This document shows positions 34,083 through 42,177 of a stretch of 64,000 nt of DNA, piece by piece. The notes beneath the pieces were generated by a model, which had not been told where the DNA came from, did no database searches, and worked only from the letters and a program-made list of their open reading frames with translations. The stretch is from Faecalicatena faecalis (GTDB lineage: Bacteria; Bacillota; Clostridia; Lachnospirales; Lachnospiraceae). The stretch spans positions 124,001 through 188,000 of the forward strand of contig NZ_JABACJ020000007.1 in assembly GCF_012524165.2 (NCBI RefSeq), given 5' to 3'. Each line of letters opens with the position of its first letter. Within the stretch, counting starts at the first letter, position 1. The position numbers and the translations under genes are program-made.

Positions 34083-34112
34083 ATCTTACCACACTTTCCT
34101 ATGTACTGTCAT
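34083..34112 (-). promoter_or_regulatory. Promoter of the TetR-SNF transcript
   Basis: On the minus strand ATGACA (34107-34112), 18 bases, TAAGAT (34083-34088), about 35 bases before the TetR start. Confidence 0.5.
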
Positions 34113-34130
34113 ATTGAAATATATAGAAAA

Positions 34131-34152
34131 ATCCCGGGCCTTCACCCGGGAT
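34131..34152 (-). terminator. Terminator after the SSS transporter gene
   Basis: ATCCCGGG (34131-34138) pairs with CCCGGGAT (34145-34152); on the minus strand a TTTTT run follows. Confidence 0.85.
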
Positions 34153-34206
34153 CATCCTCTTGTCTTTATTTATGATAGAAACTATGTCTTTTTATCGCTG
34201 CTAGAA

Positions 34207-35745
34207 TCAGACCTGGTCCACATTCAAGGAGCGTTTCTTCGTAATCGTAACTCTCTCATCATAACAACTAAAAATCTCATCGACCATTTCCCGCTTCACC
34301 TTCGGTGTCACCAGGCTCACAACAGGAACAATAATCAGCCCTGCAACCATAGCAATCGCTCCTGCATTGATGGGGGAGCTGATATAGCTAAGAAACATAT
34401 TGGAGACCGTGATGCCCACGCCTGCTATAAAGCTTGCCCATACGGCTGCACGTGTCACGCCTTTCCAGTACAGTCCATATAAGAATGGCGCCAGGAATGC
34501 TCCTGCCAAAGCCCCCCAGGAAATTCCCATGAGCTGCGCGATGAAGGTCGGTGGGTTTAAAGCAATTACCACGGAAACAACAATGAAAAAAACAATCAGA
34601 AGCTGCATCGTAATGACCTGCTTCTTTTCACTCATATTCTTCATCACGTTATCCTTTAAAAGATCCAGTGTCATCGTAGAACTGGATGTCAATACCAAGG
34701 ATGAAAGTGTGGACATCGATGCAGATAACACCAATACCACTACGATTCCAATCAGAATATCTGGTAGAGTCGAGAGCATAAATGGTATGATGCTGTCATA
34801 CACAACAGCTCCCGTCGCTTCATCATGAATGGCTGGACTGTCGAACAGCCTGCCAAAACCTCCCAGAAAATAGGAGCCTCCTGCAACTACTACTGCAAAA
34901 AGAGTAGAAATGACGGTTCCTGTATTAATCGCCTTCTCATCCTTTATCGCATAGAACTTATTGATCATCTGTGGCAGCCCCCATGTCCCCAGAGAAGTCA
35001 GAATCACAACACCGAGAAGATTCAGAGGGTCCGGTCCGAAAAAGGACGTAAATGCTCCCGGCTGTCCCTGTGTCAGCGGTACATCGCTTGGTATCTGTGC
35101 CATTGTCTGGACTGCATGAAGGAATCCTCCTTTTCCGCTTAATACTGCACCGATCACAACTACAATTCCTATCAGCATAATGATTCCCTGTATAAAATCA
35201 TTGATCGCTGTCGCCATGTATCCTCCAAGAATCACATATACGGCAGTAAATGCAGCCATCACGATCACGCAGTATGTATAAGGGATGTTGAAAGCCATGC
35301 CAAATAATCTGGAAAGGCCATTATATACAGATGCTGTGTAAGGAATCAGGAAGATAAATACGATTACAGATGCCGTGATCTTCAAAGACTTACTGCCATA
35401 GCGCGCCCCAAAAAAGTCCGGCATCGTCTTAGAATGTAAATGTTGAGTCATTACCTTTGTCCTGCGCCCCAGCACAACCCAGGCAAGCAGGCTTCCGATG
35501 ACTGCATTCCCAATCCCGATCCAGGTAGAGGCGATTCCATACTTCCACCCGAACTGTCCTGCATAACCAACAAATACTACCGCCGAAAAATAAGAAGTCC
35601 CATATGCAAATGCCGTCAGCCACGGACCTACCGAACGTCCACCAAGGACGAATCCGTCAACACTCCTCGTATGCCTCCTCGAATAAAGCCCGACACCTAC
35701 CATAACCGCAAAAAATACAATCAGCAAAACCAGCTTGATTCCCAT
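34207..35745 (-). CDS. Sodium:solute symporter, SSS family
   Basis: The 512-residue membrane protein has about 13 hydrophobic segments and the SSS pattern: FVLGGRSVGPWLTAFAYGTSYFSAV near the N-terminus (ends FVLGGRSV and TSYFSAV) and GGYMATAINDFIQGIIMLIG (about residues 170-190). That resembles PutP/PanF-type Na+/substrate symporters. The substrate (proline, pantothenate, a monocarboxylate or other) cannot be assigned. It is transcribed alone: a promoter with a perfect operator palindrome lies upstream and a strong terminator downstream. Confidence 0.9.
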   Translation of the reverse strand: MGIKLVLLIVFFAVMVGVGLYSRRHTRSVDGFVLGGRSVGPWLTAFAYGTSYFSAVVFVGYAGQFGWKYGIASTWIGIGNAVIGSLLAWVVLGRRTKVMTQHLHSKTMPDFFGARYGSKSLKITASVIVFIFLIPYTASVYNGLSRLFGMAFNIPYTYCVIVMAAFTAVYVILGGYMATAINDFIQGIIMLIGIVVVIGAVLSGKGGFLHAVQTMAQIPSDVPLTQGQPGAFTSFFGPDPLNLLGVVILTSLGTWGLPQMINKFYAIKDEKAINTGTVISTLFAVVVAGGSYFLGGFGRLFDSPAIHDEATGAVVYDSIIPFMLSTLPDILIGIVVVLVLSASMSTLSSLVLTSSSTMTLDLLKDNVMKNMSEKKQVITMQLLIVFFIVVSVVIALNPPTFIAQLMGISWGALAGAFLAPFLYGLYWKGVTRAAVWASFIAGVGITVSNMFLSYISSPINAGAIAMVAGLIIVPVVSLVTPKVKREMVDEIFSCYDERVTITKKRSLNVDQV

Positions 35746-35789
35746 CTCTCGTCCTCATCTCCTTTTTCATTAATAATTTTACTAATTCA

Positions 35790-35812
35790 CTTTAAAGCGT
35801 AACGCTTTAAAG
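35790..35812. promoter_or_regulatory. Perfect operator-like palindrome upstream of the SSS transporter gene
   Basis: Two 10-base arms, CTTTAAAGCG (35790-35799) and CGCTTTAAAG (35803-35812), flank a TAA centre. The palindrome starts about ten bases after the predicted -10, at the transcription start, the classic place for a repressor site. The regulator is unknown. Confidence 0.75.
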
Positions 35813-35821
35813 CATAAAAGT

Positions 35822-35851
35822 ATACTAACACATAAATCCCACTCCTGTCAA
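35822..35851 (-). promoter_or_regulatory. Promoter of the SSS transporter gene
   Basis: On the minus strand a perfect TTGACA (35846-35851), 18 bases, TAGTAT (35822-35827). Confidence 0.6.
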
Positions 35852-35915
35852 TCTTTTCACAAAAATCATTTCACAAAAATAAAAATAATCAAATCACATA
35901 AGGGGACGAGATTAT

Positions 35916-35976
35916 AAGAAAAAAGGAGAGAACAAAGGCCAGAATTTACCGTTCCTTTGTTTTCTCCTTTTTTCTT
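35916..35976 (-). terminator. Terminator after mgsA
   Basis: A long stem pairs 35916-35938 with 35954-35976 (AAAAGGAGA against TCTCCTTTT, then AACAAAGG against CCTTTGTT, one mismatch). On the minus strand it ends in a T-rich TTTTTTCTT. It separates mgsA from the SSS transporter gene. Confidence 0.8.
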
Positions 35977-36064
35977 TTACAGATTCCAAGCCGTCCAATG
36001 CGGCTTTCAAAACAAGATATATCCAAATCTTAAGACATTTGTCCTGCAAGCTGGAAAGCGTCCT

Positions 36065-36541
36065 CTACTTCATCTGATCGACCCTGTCCTGAATGGTCTT
36101 ATTAAAATTCTCAATCCTTCTGCAATAGGGTTCGCTCATATACTTCGAATTCAGCATAAAGTCCGCTGTTGCCAGGTTGTTCGCAATCGGAATGTCATAG
36201 ACGACCGCAATTCTAAGCAGTGCCTTTACATCCGGGTCATGCGGCTGTGCCTCTAACGGATCCCACAAAAAAATCATAAAATCAATCTGTCCCTCTACAA
36301 TCTTAGCACCGATCTGCTGATCACCACCAAGAGGGCCGCTGCAGTATCCTCTTACCGGAAGGCCTGTCCGCTCTGCGATCAACTTTGCAGTGGTTCCTGT
36401 TCCACATAAAAAGTGCCCTTTTAAAACATCTTTATTCTTATCGCACCAATCCACCAGCTCTTTCTTCTTGCCATCATGTGCTACCAATGCGATATGCTTT
36501 GCTTTTCCGATTTCCAAAGTTACGTAATTGTCTTCCAACAT
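36065..36541 (-). CDS. mgsA: Methylglyoxal synthase
   Basis: The 158-residue protein converts dihydroxyacetone phosphate to methylglyoxal and phosphate, a relief valve when sugar phosphates accumulate. Diagnostic blocks: IALVAHDGKK, CGTGTTAKLI with the phosphate-binding Thr residues, GPLGGDQQIGA with catalytic Asp, and FLWDPLEAQPHDPDVKALLRIA with the active-site His. Length is typical. GGGAGGAAAGAAG precedes the ATG. It starts 58 bases after the ABC exporter gene on the same strand, so it may belong to that transcript; a terminator follows it. Confidence 0.96.
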   Translation of the reverse strand: MLEDNYVTLEIGKAKHIALVAHDGKKKELVDWCDKNKDVLKGHFLCGTGTTAKLIAERTGLPVRGYCSGPLGGDQQIGAKIVEGQIDFMIFLWDPLEAQPHDPDVKALLRIAVVYDIPIANNLATADFMLNSKYMSEPYCRRIENFNKTIQDRVDQMK

Positions 36542-36599
36542 CTTCTTTCCTCCCGTAATTCTGACTATTATTATGTATGAAATGTATCAGCCCAGGCTA

Positions 36600-38174
36600 T
36601 CACAGCTGTTCCATCGTATGGAAACGAATGGATGCCAGCAAACCGGTGGCTACTGTTACTATCATACTATAAATGAGAATAATTGGAAAGACCAAATCCA
36701 TATTGATCATGAAACCTGCTATGGCTGAAACCGCTGCGCCAATCCCCAGAATCATCATCTGGATAAGAGACCGCACAAGATTCTGCCCCGTCTTACCAAG
36801 AGTATCTCCTAAAATGCACTGCGCTACCACCCTCGTGTACAATCTGTTTGCCTGGAGTACAGTATAGGTCAGGATCGCAAGGATAATCTGCAGCATGTCA
36901 AGTCTCCAGCCAATCCCGATTGGAATGCAGAAAACGCATCCGTCCACAAATGACTTAATATGCTCCATCAAAGTAGCGTACCATAATTTTTTTATCGGCT
37001 TATCTGGAATTAGGTACAGATATGGATTTTTCAGCTCATTCTCCCATTTTCCCAGATACCCGGAAAAAATAAGAGCGATATACAGGATGATTCCCATAAA
37101 AAACAACTGTGGTACACCGGATTTTCTTGCGCCTGCCTCCATGGACTTTGCCAAAATCAGAGACATACCAAGACAGAGGAGCGTCATCTTGGAAAAGATA
37201 AAGAACCGTTCCTTCTTATACTCTAATAACTGTCTGTAGAAAATCGCTTTCGCACCGGATGCTTTGAAAGACTCACTGACCTTGCGGAATTTCTTTCTCT
37301 TTTCCCCAATTCCGGTCACCATCTCTCCATCTAGCTTGCGTTTCCTCATCTCTGCATAGTCATCTGCAAACTTGGCCGCATCCTCATAGTAGCCTCCGTC
37401 AGTCTTTGTGCGCCAAGCAGCCAGAAAGGTGACCGCCACAGTAAGCAGATACAGCACCGTACAGATGATATTCACCGTATCTGCACCCAGAAGCACCAGC
37501 CTGTATGCCGCAATATTCCATCCTACAATCGGAATCATCAAAAGCCCCGGCCAGTCAATAAATGCTGATGCCGTGTCCAACGTGATTCCATATTTTTTAA
37601 AATACAGAATAATAAAAATAGTAATACCGATCAAAAATACCTTAATTCCTCTGCTGATCCATGTAATCACGTTCCGTGGAATCCGGTCATTCGTATACAA
37701 AAGCAGCATGACACTGATTTCCATACTAAGCTCCAACACGATTTCAATCAGAAACAGCAGCATGACCCTCCACGGAGCCACACCAAACACAGTCAGACCT
37801 GCGATTGCAAATACAATTCCGATAACGACGGATAACAGATAATTCATCCATGCACTGTGAAGCAGGATCAGCTTTGGACTGATTGGTGCTGGAAAAACCA
37901 TATGTGTATCGGAAGGTTTAAAAATAATCCCTTTCCTGGACGCATAACTTGCAAAATTCGAGAGGAAAATGTATAACGACCAAATCGTAAGTATCACGAC
38001 CAGTCCCTTCGGAGAATCAAAGTGGACCTGTCCGGCAAGCTTGGCCAGCATAACTACGAGAAAAATTCCATAAGCGGCACAGAAGATTATTAAGAGCAGA
38101 CTTGCCGGTTTCTTCACTGCTCTCTTAAAATTATTGATAAACTTACGTCTCGTCAAATATAATAATGCCTTCAT
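36600..38174 (-). CDS. ABC exporter membrane subunit (putative ABC exporter family)
   Basis: The 524-residue protein has around ten to twelve hydrophobic segments. It looks like the clostridial putative ABC exporter family (PF16962-like), with KPSDTHMVFPAPISPKLILLHSAW in the N-terminal half (ends KPSDTHM and LLHSAW). Its ATG directly abuts the stop codon of the ATPase gene, so the two form a transporter. The substrate is unknown. mgsA follows on the same strand. Confidence 0.78.
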   Translation of the reverse strand: MKALLYLTRRKFINNFKRAVKKPASLLLIIFCAAYGIFLVVMLAKLAGQVHFDSPKGLVVILTIWSLYIFLSNFASYASRKGIIFKPSDTHMVFPAPISPKLILLHSAWMNYLLSVVIGIVFAIAGLTVFGVAPWRVMLLFLIEIVLELSMEISVMLLLYTNDRIPRNVITWISRGIKVFLIGITIFIILYFKKYGITLDTASAFIDWPGLLMIPIVGWNIAAYRLVLLGADTVNIICTVLYLLTVAVTFLAAWRTKTDGGYYEDAAKFADDYAEMRKRKLDGEMVTGIGEKRKKFRKVSESFKASGAKAIFYRQLLEYKKERFFIFSKMTLLCLGMSLILAKSMEAGARKSGVPQLFFMGIILYIALIFSGYLGKWENELKNPYLYLIPDKPIKKLWYATLMEHIKSFVDGCVFCIPIGIGWRLDMLQIILAILTYTVLQANRLYTRVVAQCILGDTLGKTGQNLVRSLIQMMILGIGAAVSAIAGFMINMDLVFPIILIYSMIVTVATGLLASIRFHTMEQL

Positions 38175-38885
38175 CTATGAATCACCATCCGTTTCCCAAC
38201 TGCCAGTCATCTCAAAGAACAGGTCATCCAGATCCTTCTCTCCCGCCTCTGCCTTATTGTAAGAACCGATGATATGGCTTTTTTCCATCACGAACATGAC
38301 ATCCCACAGATTTTCTACCATTTCAAGCATATGGGTACTGATCAGTACTGTCACGCCCTGGTCGCGCAGCTCCTTTACCACCTCTTTCAGTTCCTTGATC
38401 GCCTTTGGATCCAGGCCGACCATCGGTTCATCTAATAGAATCACCTTTGGCTTCACTGCAAGAGCACAGCAGATGCTGACCTTCTGCATCATTCCCTTAG
38501 AAAGCTCATTGCCCAGCTTATCCTGTTTATCATCCAGATCAAAGCGTGAAAGCATCGCTTCAATCTCTTCATCTGTGACATTGCTGTTATATGCTCTGCG
38601 TATGTATTCTATATGCTCCCTCACAGTCAGCGCCTCGAACATAGATGGAATCTCGGGAACATAGGCAAAAAGACGTTTGGCTTCTAATGTCTTCGCATCA
38701 ATGGCCTGAATCCCAATTCTCCCTGTATAGCGCAGCAGACCTGCAATACATTTGATGATTGTAGATTTGCCTGCCCCGTTCGGCCCTAAAAGAACACCTA
38801 CCTGTCCATCCGGGATAAAAAAGTTCACCTTATCGACCGCAAGGTATTTTCCATATGATTTACTTAAATCTTGAATTTCCAGCAT
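38175..38885 (-). CDS. ABC transporter ATP-binding protein
   Basis: The 236-residue ATPase has Walker A LLGPNGAGKSTIIKCIAG, signature NELSKGMMQKVSICCAL, Walker B VILLDEPMVGLDPKAI and the H-loop in LISTHMLEMVENLWDV. It belongs to the CcmA/YtrB-type exporters. It is first in its operon. A strong sigma-A promoter with an inverted repeat lies upstream, a set-up usually seen with a GntR-type (YtrA) repressor gene at the head of the operon. No such gene is here. Confidence 0.93.
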   Translation of the reverse strand: MLEIQDLSKSYGKYLAVDKVNFFIPDGQVGVLLGPNGAGKSTIIKCIAGLLRYTGRIGIQAIDAKTLEAKRLFAYVPEIPSMFEALTVREHIEYIRRAYNSNVTDEEIEAMLSRFDLDDKQDKLGNELSKGMMQKVSICCALAVKPKVILLDEPMVGLDPKAIKELKEVVKELRDQGVTVLISTHMLEMVENLWDVMFVMEKSHIIGSYNKAEAGEKDLDDLFFEMTGSWETDGDS

Positions 38886-38921
38886 GATTACCCTCCTGCA
38901 TATGTAGTGAATGCTTAAGCT

Positions 38922-38945
38922 CTTGTATTACTCGCTTAATACAAG
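38922..38945. promoter_or_regulatory. Operator palindrome of the ABC exporter operon
   Basis: CTTGTATTA (38922-38930) and TAATACAAG (38937-38945) are perfect 9-base arms with a 6-base centre. The palindrome overlaps the last bases of the -10 and the transcription start, so a bound protein would block initiation. Confidence 0.75.
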
Positions 38946-38972
38946 AATACAGGTAAATCAATTCTTTGTCAA
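38944..38972 (-). promoter_or_regulatory. Promoter of the ABC exporter operon
   Basis: On the minus strand a perfect TTGACA (38967-38972), 17 bases, TATTCT (38944-38949). Confidence 0.75.
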
Positions 38973-39057
38973 TAGGGTGGGGAGCGGATATTCCAGTTTT
39001 AGAATGGTATCCTTTACGCATGTTTACATAATGATTTTGTTTTCATAAAAATAAAAA

Positions 39058-39095
39058 CTTCGCATTGTATCATAATCTTTTTGTACAATGCGAAG
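39058..39095 (-). terminator. Terminator downstream of the ATPase-gene fragment
   Basis: CTTCGCATTGTA (39058-39069) pairs with TACAATGCGAAG (39084-39095); on the minus strand TTTTTATTTTT follows. It is a strong intrinsic terminator that outlived the loss of most of the gene it served. Confidence 0.85.
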
Positions 39096-39238
39096 CTCAA
39101 ATGCTCTTATGCTTTTATAATGAACAAATCTTTCTTATAAAAACCTTCTACATATCCTTGCTGGATGGGGATATCATACTCATGATGTTATCTTATCACT
39201 TTCTAAAAGGAAATTATATCGATTATATTCTTCCTGAA

Positions 39239-39466
39239 TCACATATATTGTGCTGTGTCCTCATCACTAATTTCAAAAAACGCCTTCAACATGCTCATGT
39301 TCAACGTTTTGCCAAACCTGCGCGGCCTGACTAATAAAGTAACTTCTGCACCAGAGTTTAATAAATCCCTGATAAGCAATGATTTATCTACAAAGTAATA
39401 CTGTTCTTTTCTGATTTTCTTAAAATCACTAATGCCAAGGGGAAGCAGTTTATTCCGGTCACTCAT
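39239..39466 (-). pseudogene. N-terminal fragment of an AAA-ATPase-like/DUF1703 protein
   Basis: The 75-codon frame begins MSDRNKLLPLGISDFKKIR and has YYFVDKSLLIRDLL and LLVRPRRFGKTLNMSMLKAFFE, the Walker A region of the AAA-ATPase_like/DUF1703 (PF09820) family. Complete members have about 500-600 residues. The frame stops shortly after the Walker A region, and the remaining 150 bases up to the terminator encode no recognisable remainder, so most of the gene has been deleted. Such genes are common and often decayed in Lachnospiraceae and Bacteroidales. Confidence 0.75.
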
Positions 39467-39574
39467 CGATTTCCTCCTTCCGAACTACTATCTAAGTTAT
39501 ACGAATAAATAATTGTTTTTATTATATCACACATGTTGTACGTTATCATATCCATAAATACTCTTTTTCATAAA

Positions 39575-39617
39575 AAGACCTTTCAGGCAAAATATATCAT
39601 TTGCTCCGAAAGGTCTT
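39575..39617 (-). terminator. Terminator of the type IV pilus operon
   Basis: AAGACCTTTC (39575-39584) pairs with GAAAGGTCTT (39608-39617), extended by AGGCAAA/TTTGCTCC. On the minus strand it ends GGTCTTTTTATG. It lies directly after the last prepilin gene. Confidence 0.85.
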
Positions 39618-39647
39618 ACGTCTTCTTTATTTGTTCCCATGAACAGC

Positions 39648-40925
39648 TTAATTACTGACACTGATAAATCTGGATTCCACTTTCACCCAATTTGAATTTG
39701 AAGCAGGGGCAATTCCTGGCTGTCCACCACTCGGCTCTACACAAATATAATACTCCTCTTGATAGAGATAAATAGTTCCCTTTTGTATAAGTGTATCAAA
39801 TTGTCCGGCAGTTGTAATATTTTTCTCTGTTACCAATTTATCATTGAGTAGCTCTATTACTTTATTCCAATTATCTTTGTAATTCTTTATCTGTCCCATG
39901 CTGCCACAATCATATTTATCTGTAACTGTATCTTCTGTGACTAAATAATACTTATTGTTGTCTTGATAAATCCCAGCCGGTACCTGAATTAACTCTGTAT
40001 CATGAGGCGGTTTTAATGAATCCGCTATATCCTTTAAGTCCTGAAAACTAGGCATACCTTCAAAAAATTTTAACTTACCATCTTCGATTTCTATGTACCC
40101 GTGCTCTCTATTAATTTCAGGTTCATCTGGCGTATCTGGATTATCTGGACCGTCCGGGTTATCTGGATTATCCGGGTTATCTGGATTATCCGGGTTGTCT
40201 GGATTGTCTGGGGTATCTGGATTATCTGGACCATCCGGGGTATCTGGATTATCTGGACCATCTGGAGTCCCGTCTTCCTTCCCTGGTCCTGAAATTGTCG
40301 GTGAATTATAGCACTCTATTGTCTTCGTGACCGTACAGGTATATTGATATTTTTCATTTCGCACTTTCAGGGTCACATCTACAAGGGGAAGCAGATTCCC
40401 GGTCTTTCCCTTTACGGTATCGAACCGCAGCTCCTGCACGTAGTAATTCATATACATATTCTCAGAATATTTCCAGTCGACCGCATCGTACAGGTTCTCA
40501 TCTCCGGCCATGTTCTTCACTTCGTAGTAATGGATATTGAGCTCTTTTGTTTTTGCATCCCCGGGTGTCCGCTCTACAGCACTGATCTTGATATGGCTTC
40601 CTGTCCTGTCATACAGCTCGATTTCTGAATTATCCGCACTGATAATCACATGGTCCAGATTTTCCGTTCCTTTTGTCGTATCTGGGATATTTCGATCCTG
40701 TGCACCGGAAATCTCTCCCGAGATTTTGTCCATGAGCGTATCTGTGAGCTGTTCCGCATGTTCGATCGTTTTGAGCTTGTCATAAGACTTCCCCCAGGAC
40801 AACAGCATACTGCAAGCCATTGTAAAAAGGATTCCTGTCAAAATAATCGTGACTACCATTTCGACCATGGTAAAACCTTTATTCGATTTTAAGTTTTCAC
40901 GAATCTTGATCATCCATTTTCTCAT
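39648..40925 (-). CDS. GspJ-like minor prepilin with Asp-Asn-Pro repeat linker and extra C-terminal domain
   Basis: The 425-residue protein has a class III signal, SNKG then FTMVEMVVTIILTG, with cleavage after Gly17 and Glu at mature position 5. The pilin-like domain fills about residues 18-210. Residues about 215-268 are a linker of D-N-P, D-G-P and D-T-P triplets. A C-terminal domain of about 155 residues follows; GTIYLYQEEYYICVEPSG and SNWVKVESRF loosely resemble small carbohydrate-binding modules (CBM5/12-like), which is inference only. It is the last gene of the pilus operon. It probably belongs to the pilus tip complex and presents its extra domain outward. Confidence 0.8.
   Translation of the reverse strand: MRKWMIKIRENLKSNKGFTMVEMVVTIILTGILFTMACSMLLSWGKSYDKLKTIEHAEQLTDTLMDKISGEISGAQDRNIPDTTKGTENLDHVIISADNSEIELYDRTGSHIKISAVERTPGDAKTKELNIHYYEVKNMAGDENLYDAVDWKYSENMYMNYYVQELRFDTVKGKTGNLLPLVDVTLKVRNEKYQYTCTVTKTIECYNSPTISGPGKEDGTPDGPDNPDTPDGPDNPDTPDNPDNPDNPDNPDNPDNPDGPDNPDTPDEPEINREHGYIEIEDGKLKFFEGMPSFQDLKDIADSLKPPHDTELIQVPAGIYQDNNKYYLVTEDTVTDKYDCGSMGQIKNYKDNWNKVIELLNDKLVTEKNITTAGQFDTLIQKGTIYLYQEEYYICVEPSGGQPGIAPASNSNWVKVESRFISVSN
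40129..40275. repeat. Nine-base tandem repeats coding the D-x-P linker
   Basis: About sixteen units of nine bases (plus-strand form TCTGGATTA with variants such as TCCGGGTTA and TCTGGACCA) encode the Asp-Asn/Gly/Thr-Pro linker in the last prepilin. The units are in frame, so gain or loss changes linker length without a frameshift. Confidence 0.8.
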
Positions 40926-40955
40926 CTAATCTTCACCATCACTATCCGACTATTT

Positions 40956-41339
40956 CTACGGTTCCTCTTCTTTAAACTCATAAATCGTGATTTCATTTCC
41001 TGTTTCAACCCTGATTTTCTGGTTCTCTAACTTGATTTTCTCCCCGTCATATAGAAATTGCAATGTCTCCCCTTTCTCATTGATTGTCACTGCAACCTTT
41101 GGAGTTTCTGCGGCATCATGTTTCTGTTTATAAAAGGAAGACAGCATGGACTCTGTATTCTCCCGGATTTCCTGAGAACGTTTTAATAATTTGCTGGACT
41201 GTGTGACCACTTTCGTGAATGTTCCGATCAAAAGCACCAGAACAACAAAACCAACAATTAATTCAACAAAGGTAGATCCTTTCCTGTTACCTGCAAGGGC
41301 GCCCTTATGATTTCTATTGAACTTACTCTGACTCTTCAT
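40956..41339 (-). CDS. Minor prepilin (GspI-like)
   Basis: The 127-residue protein has a long basic leader of 21 residues ending GNRKG, then STFVELIVGFVVLVLLIG: Ser1 and Glu5 of a mature type IV pilin-like helix. A short globular head with alternating strands follows. The gene starts 17 bases inside the end of the preceding gene, so the two are translationally coupled. I infer a minor pilin of a tip complex from its place between the GspK-like and GspJ-like genes. Confidence 0.82.
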   Translation of the reverse strand: MKSQSKFNRNHKGALAGNRKGSTFVELIVGFVVLVLLIGTFTKVVTQSSKLLKRSQEIRENTESMLSSFYKQKHDAAETPKVAVTINEKGETLQFLYDGEKIKLENQKIRVETGNEITIYEFKEEEP

Positions 41340-42090
41340 CTTCCAGGCTCCCCCTTTCTTCCCCAGGATTGGTCATGAACCATCCCCAGATTTCCTTTCC
41401 GTCTTCTGGTTTGCTATCTGCACTATATGCCAACTCATAGGTCCTGGTAATCGTGCTGGACTGTTTTCCGACTTTGCATTTTACCGTAATGACCAGCGGC
41501 GTGCCATTTTTCTTTTTCTCACTGTCAGTTTCCGTCACCTTTTCACTGGTACTGCCCCAATACATCTCGACCGTAATATCACCGGCTAACTTACGGAATG
41601 ACTCATCCGCAATCGCACCTGTATCCAGTTGTAATTCCCGGGTAGCTGCTTTTTTACTATGATTGCGGTCTCCCTCTTCTTCCTCATCATAATAGGGCCA
41701 TCCATTGGTCCACATATTTCGCATTATAAAATCAACCAGTTCCGGTGCTTGCTTCGTTCCCGGTTTTTTGTTCTTCGAATCATAGGAATAGATCGGCGTC
41801 CTTTTATCTATCATACTGCCGTCAAACGTAATATACCAGCTATTCCCGTCATTTTCCAGTTCCTCCCGGATCTCCTCACTTAATGAGACAGCTAATAACT
41901 GGCACTGTTCCTGATTCTTATACCCCAGTGAGGATTTATACATGGAAAAGGATAAAAGGAGCAGGGAGAGGCACAAAACCACAATTACAGCCATAACACA
42001 CAGCACATAAACCAGCGCGGAACCTCGATTGTTCCAACTCCTTGAACTACTCTGGTCTTTCTTGCATTTCCAATTTTTCTTTTGATCCAA
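41323..42090 (-). CDS. Minor prepilin lacking Glu5 (GspK/PilX-like)
   Basis: The 255-residue protein has a basic leader of 23 residues ending WNNRG, then SALVYVLCVMAVIVVLC. The residue at mature position 5 is Tyr rather than Glu. Loss of Glu5 is the hallmark of GspK, which caps type II pseudopili, so this is probably the tip-capping pilin. The rest is a soluble head of about 200 residues with a charged C-terminus. The start is a TTG at 42090, with AAGGAGG 11 bases upstream; no ATG fits. It follows the giant gene by 87 bases. Confidence 0.78.
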   Translation of the reverse strand: MDQKKNWKCKKDQSSSRSWNNRGSALVYVLCVMAVIVVLCLSLLLLSFSMYKSSLGYKNQEQCQLLAVSLSEEIREELENDGNSWYITFDGSMIDKRTPIYSYDSKNKKPGTKQAPELVDFIMRNMWTNGWPYYDEEEEGDRNHSKKAATRELQLDTGAIADESFRKLAGDITVEMYWGSTSEKVTETDSEKKKNGTPLVITVKCKVGKQSSTITRTYELAYSADSKPEDGKEIWGWFMTNPGEERGSLEDEESE

Positions 42091-42177
42091 CTTTTCTTGT
42101 ACCTCCTTCCCGTCCTATTCTTTAATACTGACCCGCTGGACCGGATGAACCAGCTTTTCCATCCTTATGATCACATC

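Noticed and set aside
40129..40275. Regular short repeats that might suggest a CRISPR array
   Set aside because: The units are nine bases, without spacers, and code in frame for a protein linker.
40093..40311. Plus-strand frame encoding repeated Ser-Gly-Leu
   Set aside because: It is the complement of the Asp-x-Pro repeat linker of the minus-strand prepilin gene, with no start signal of its own.
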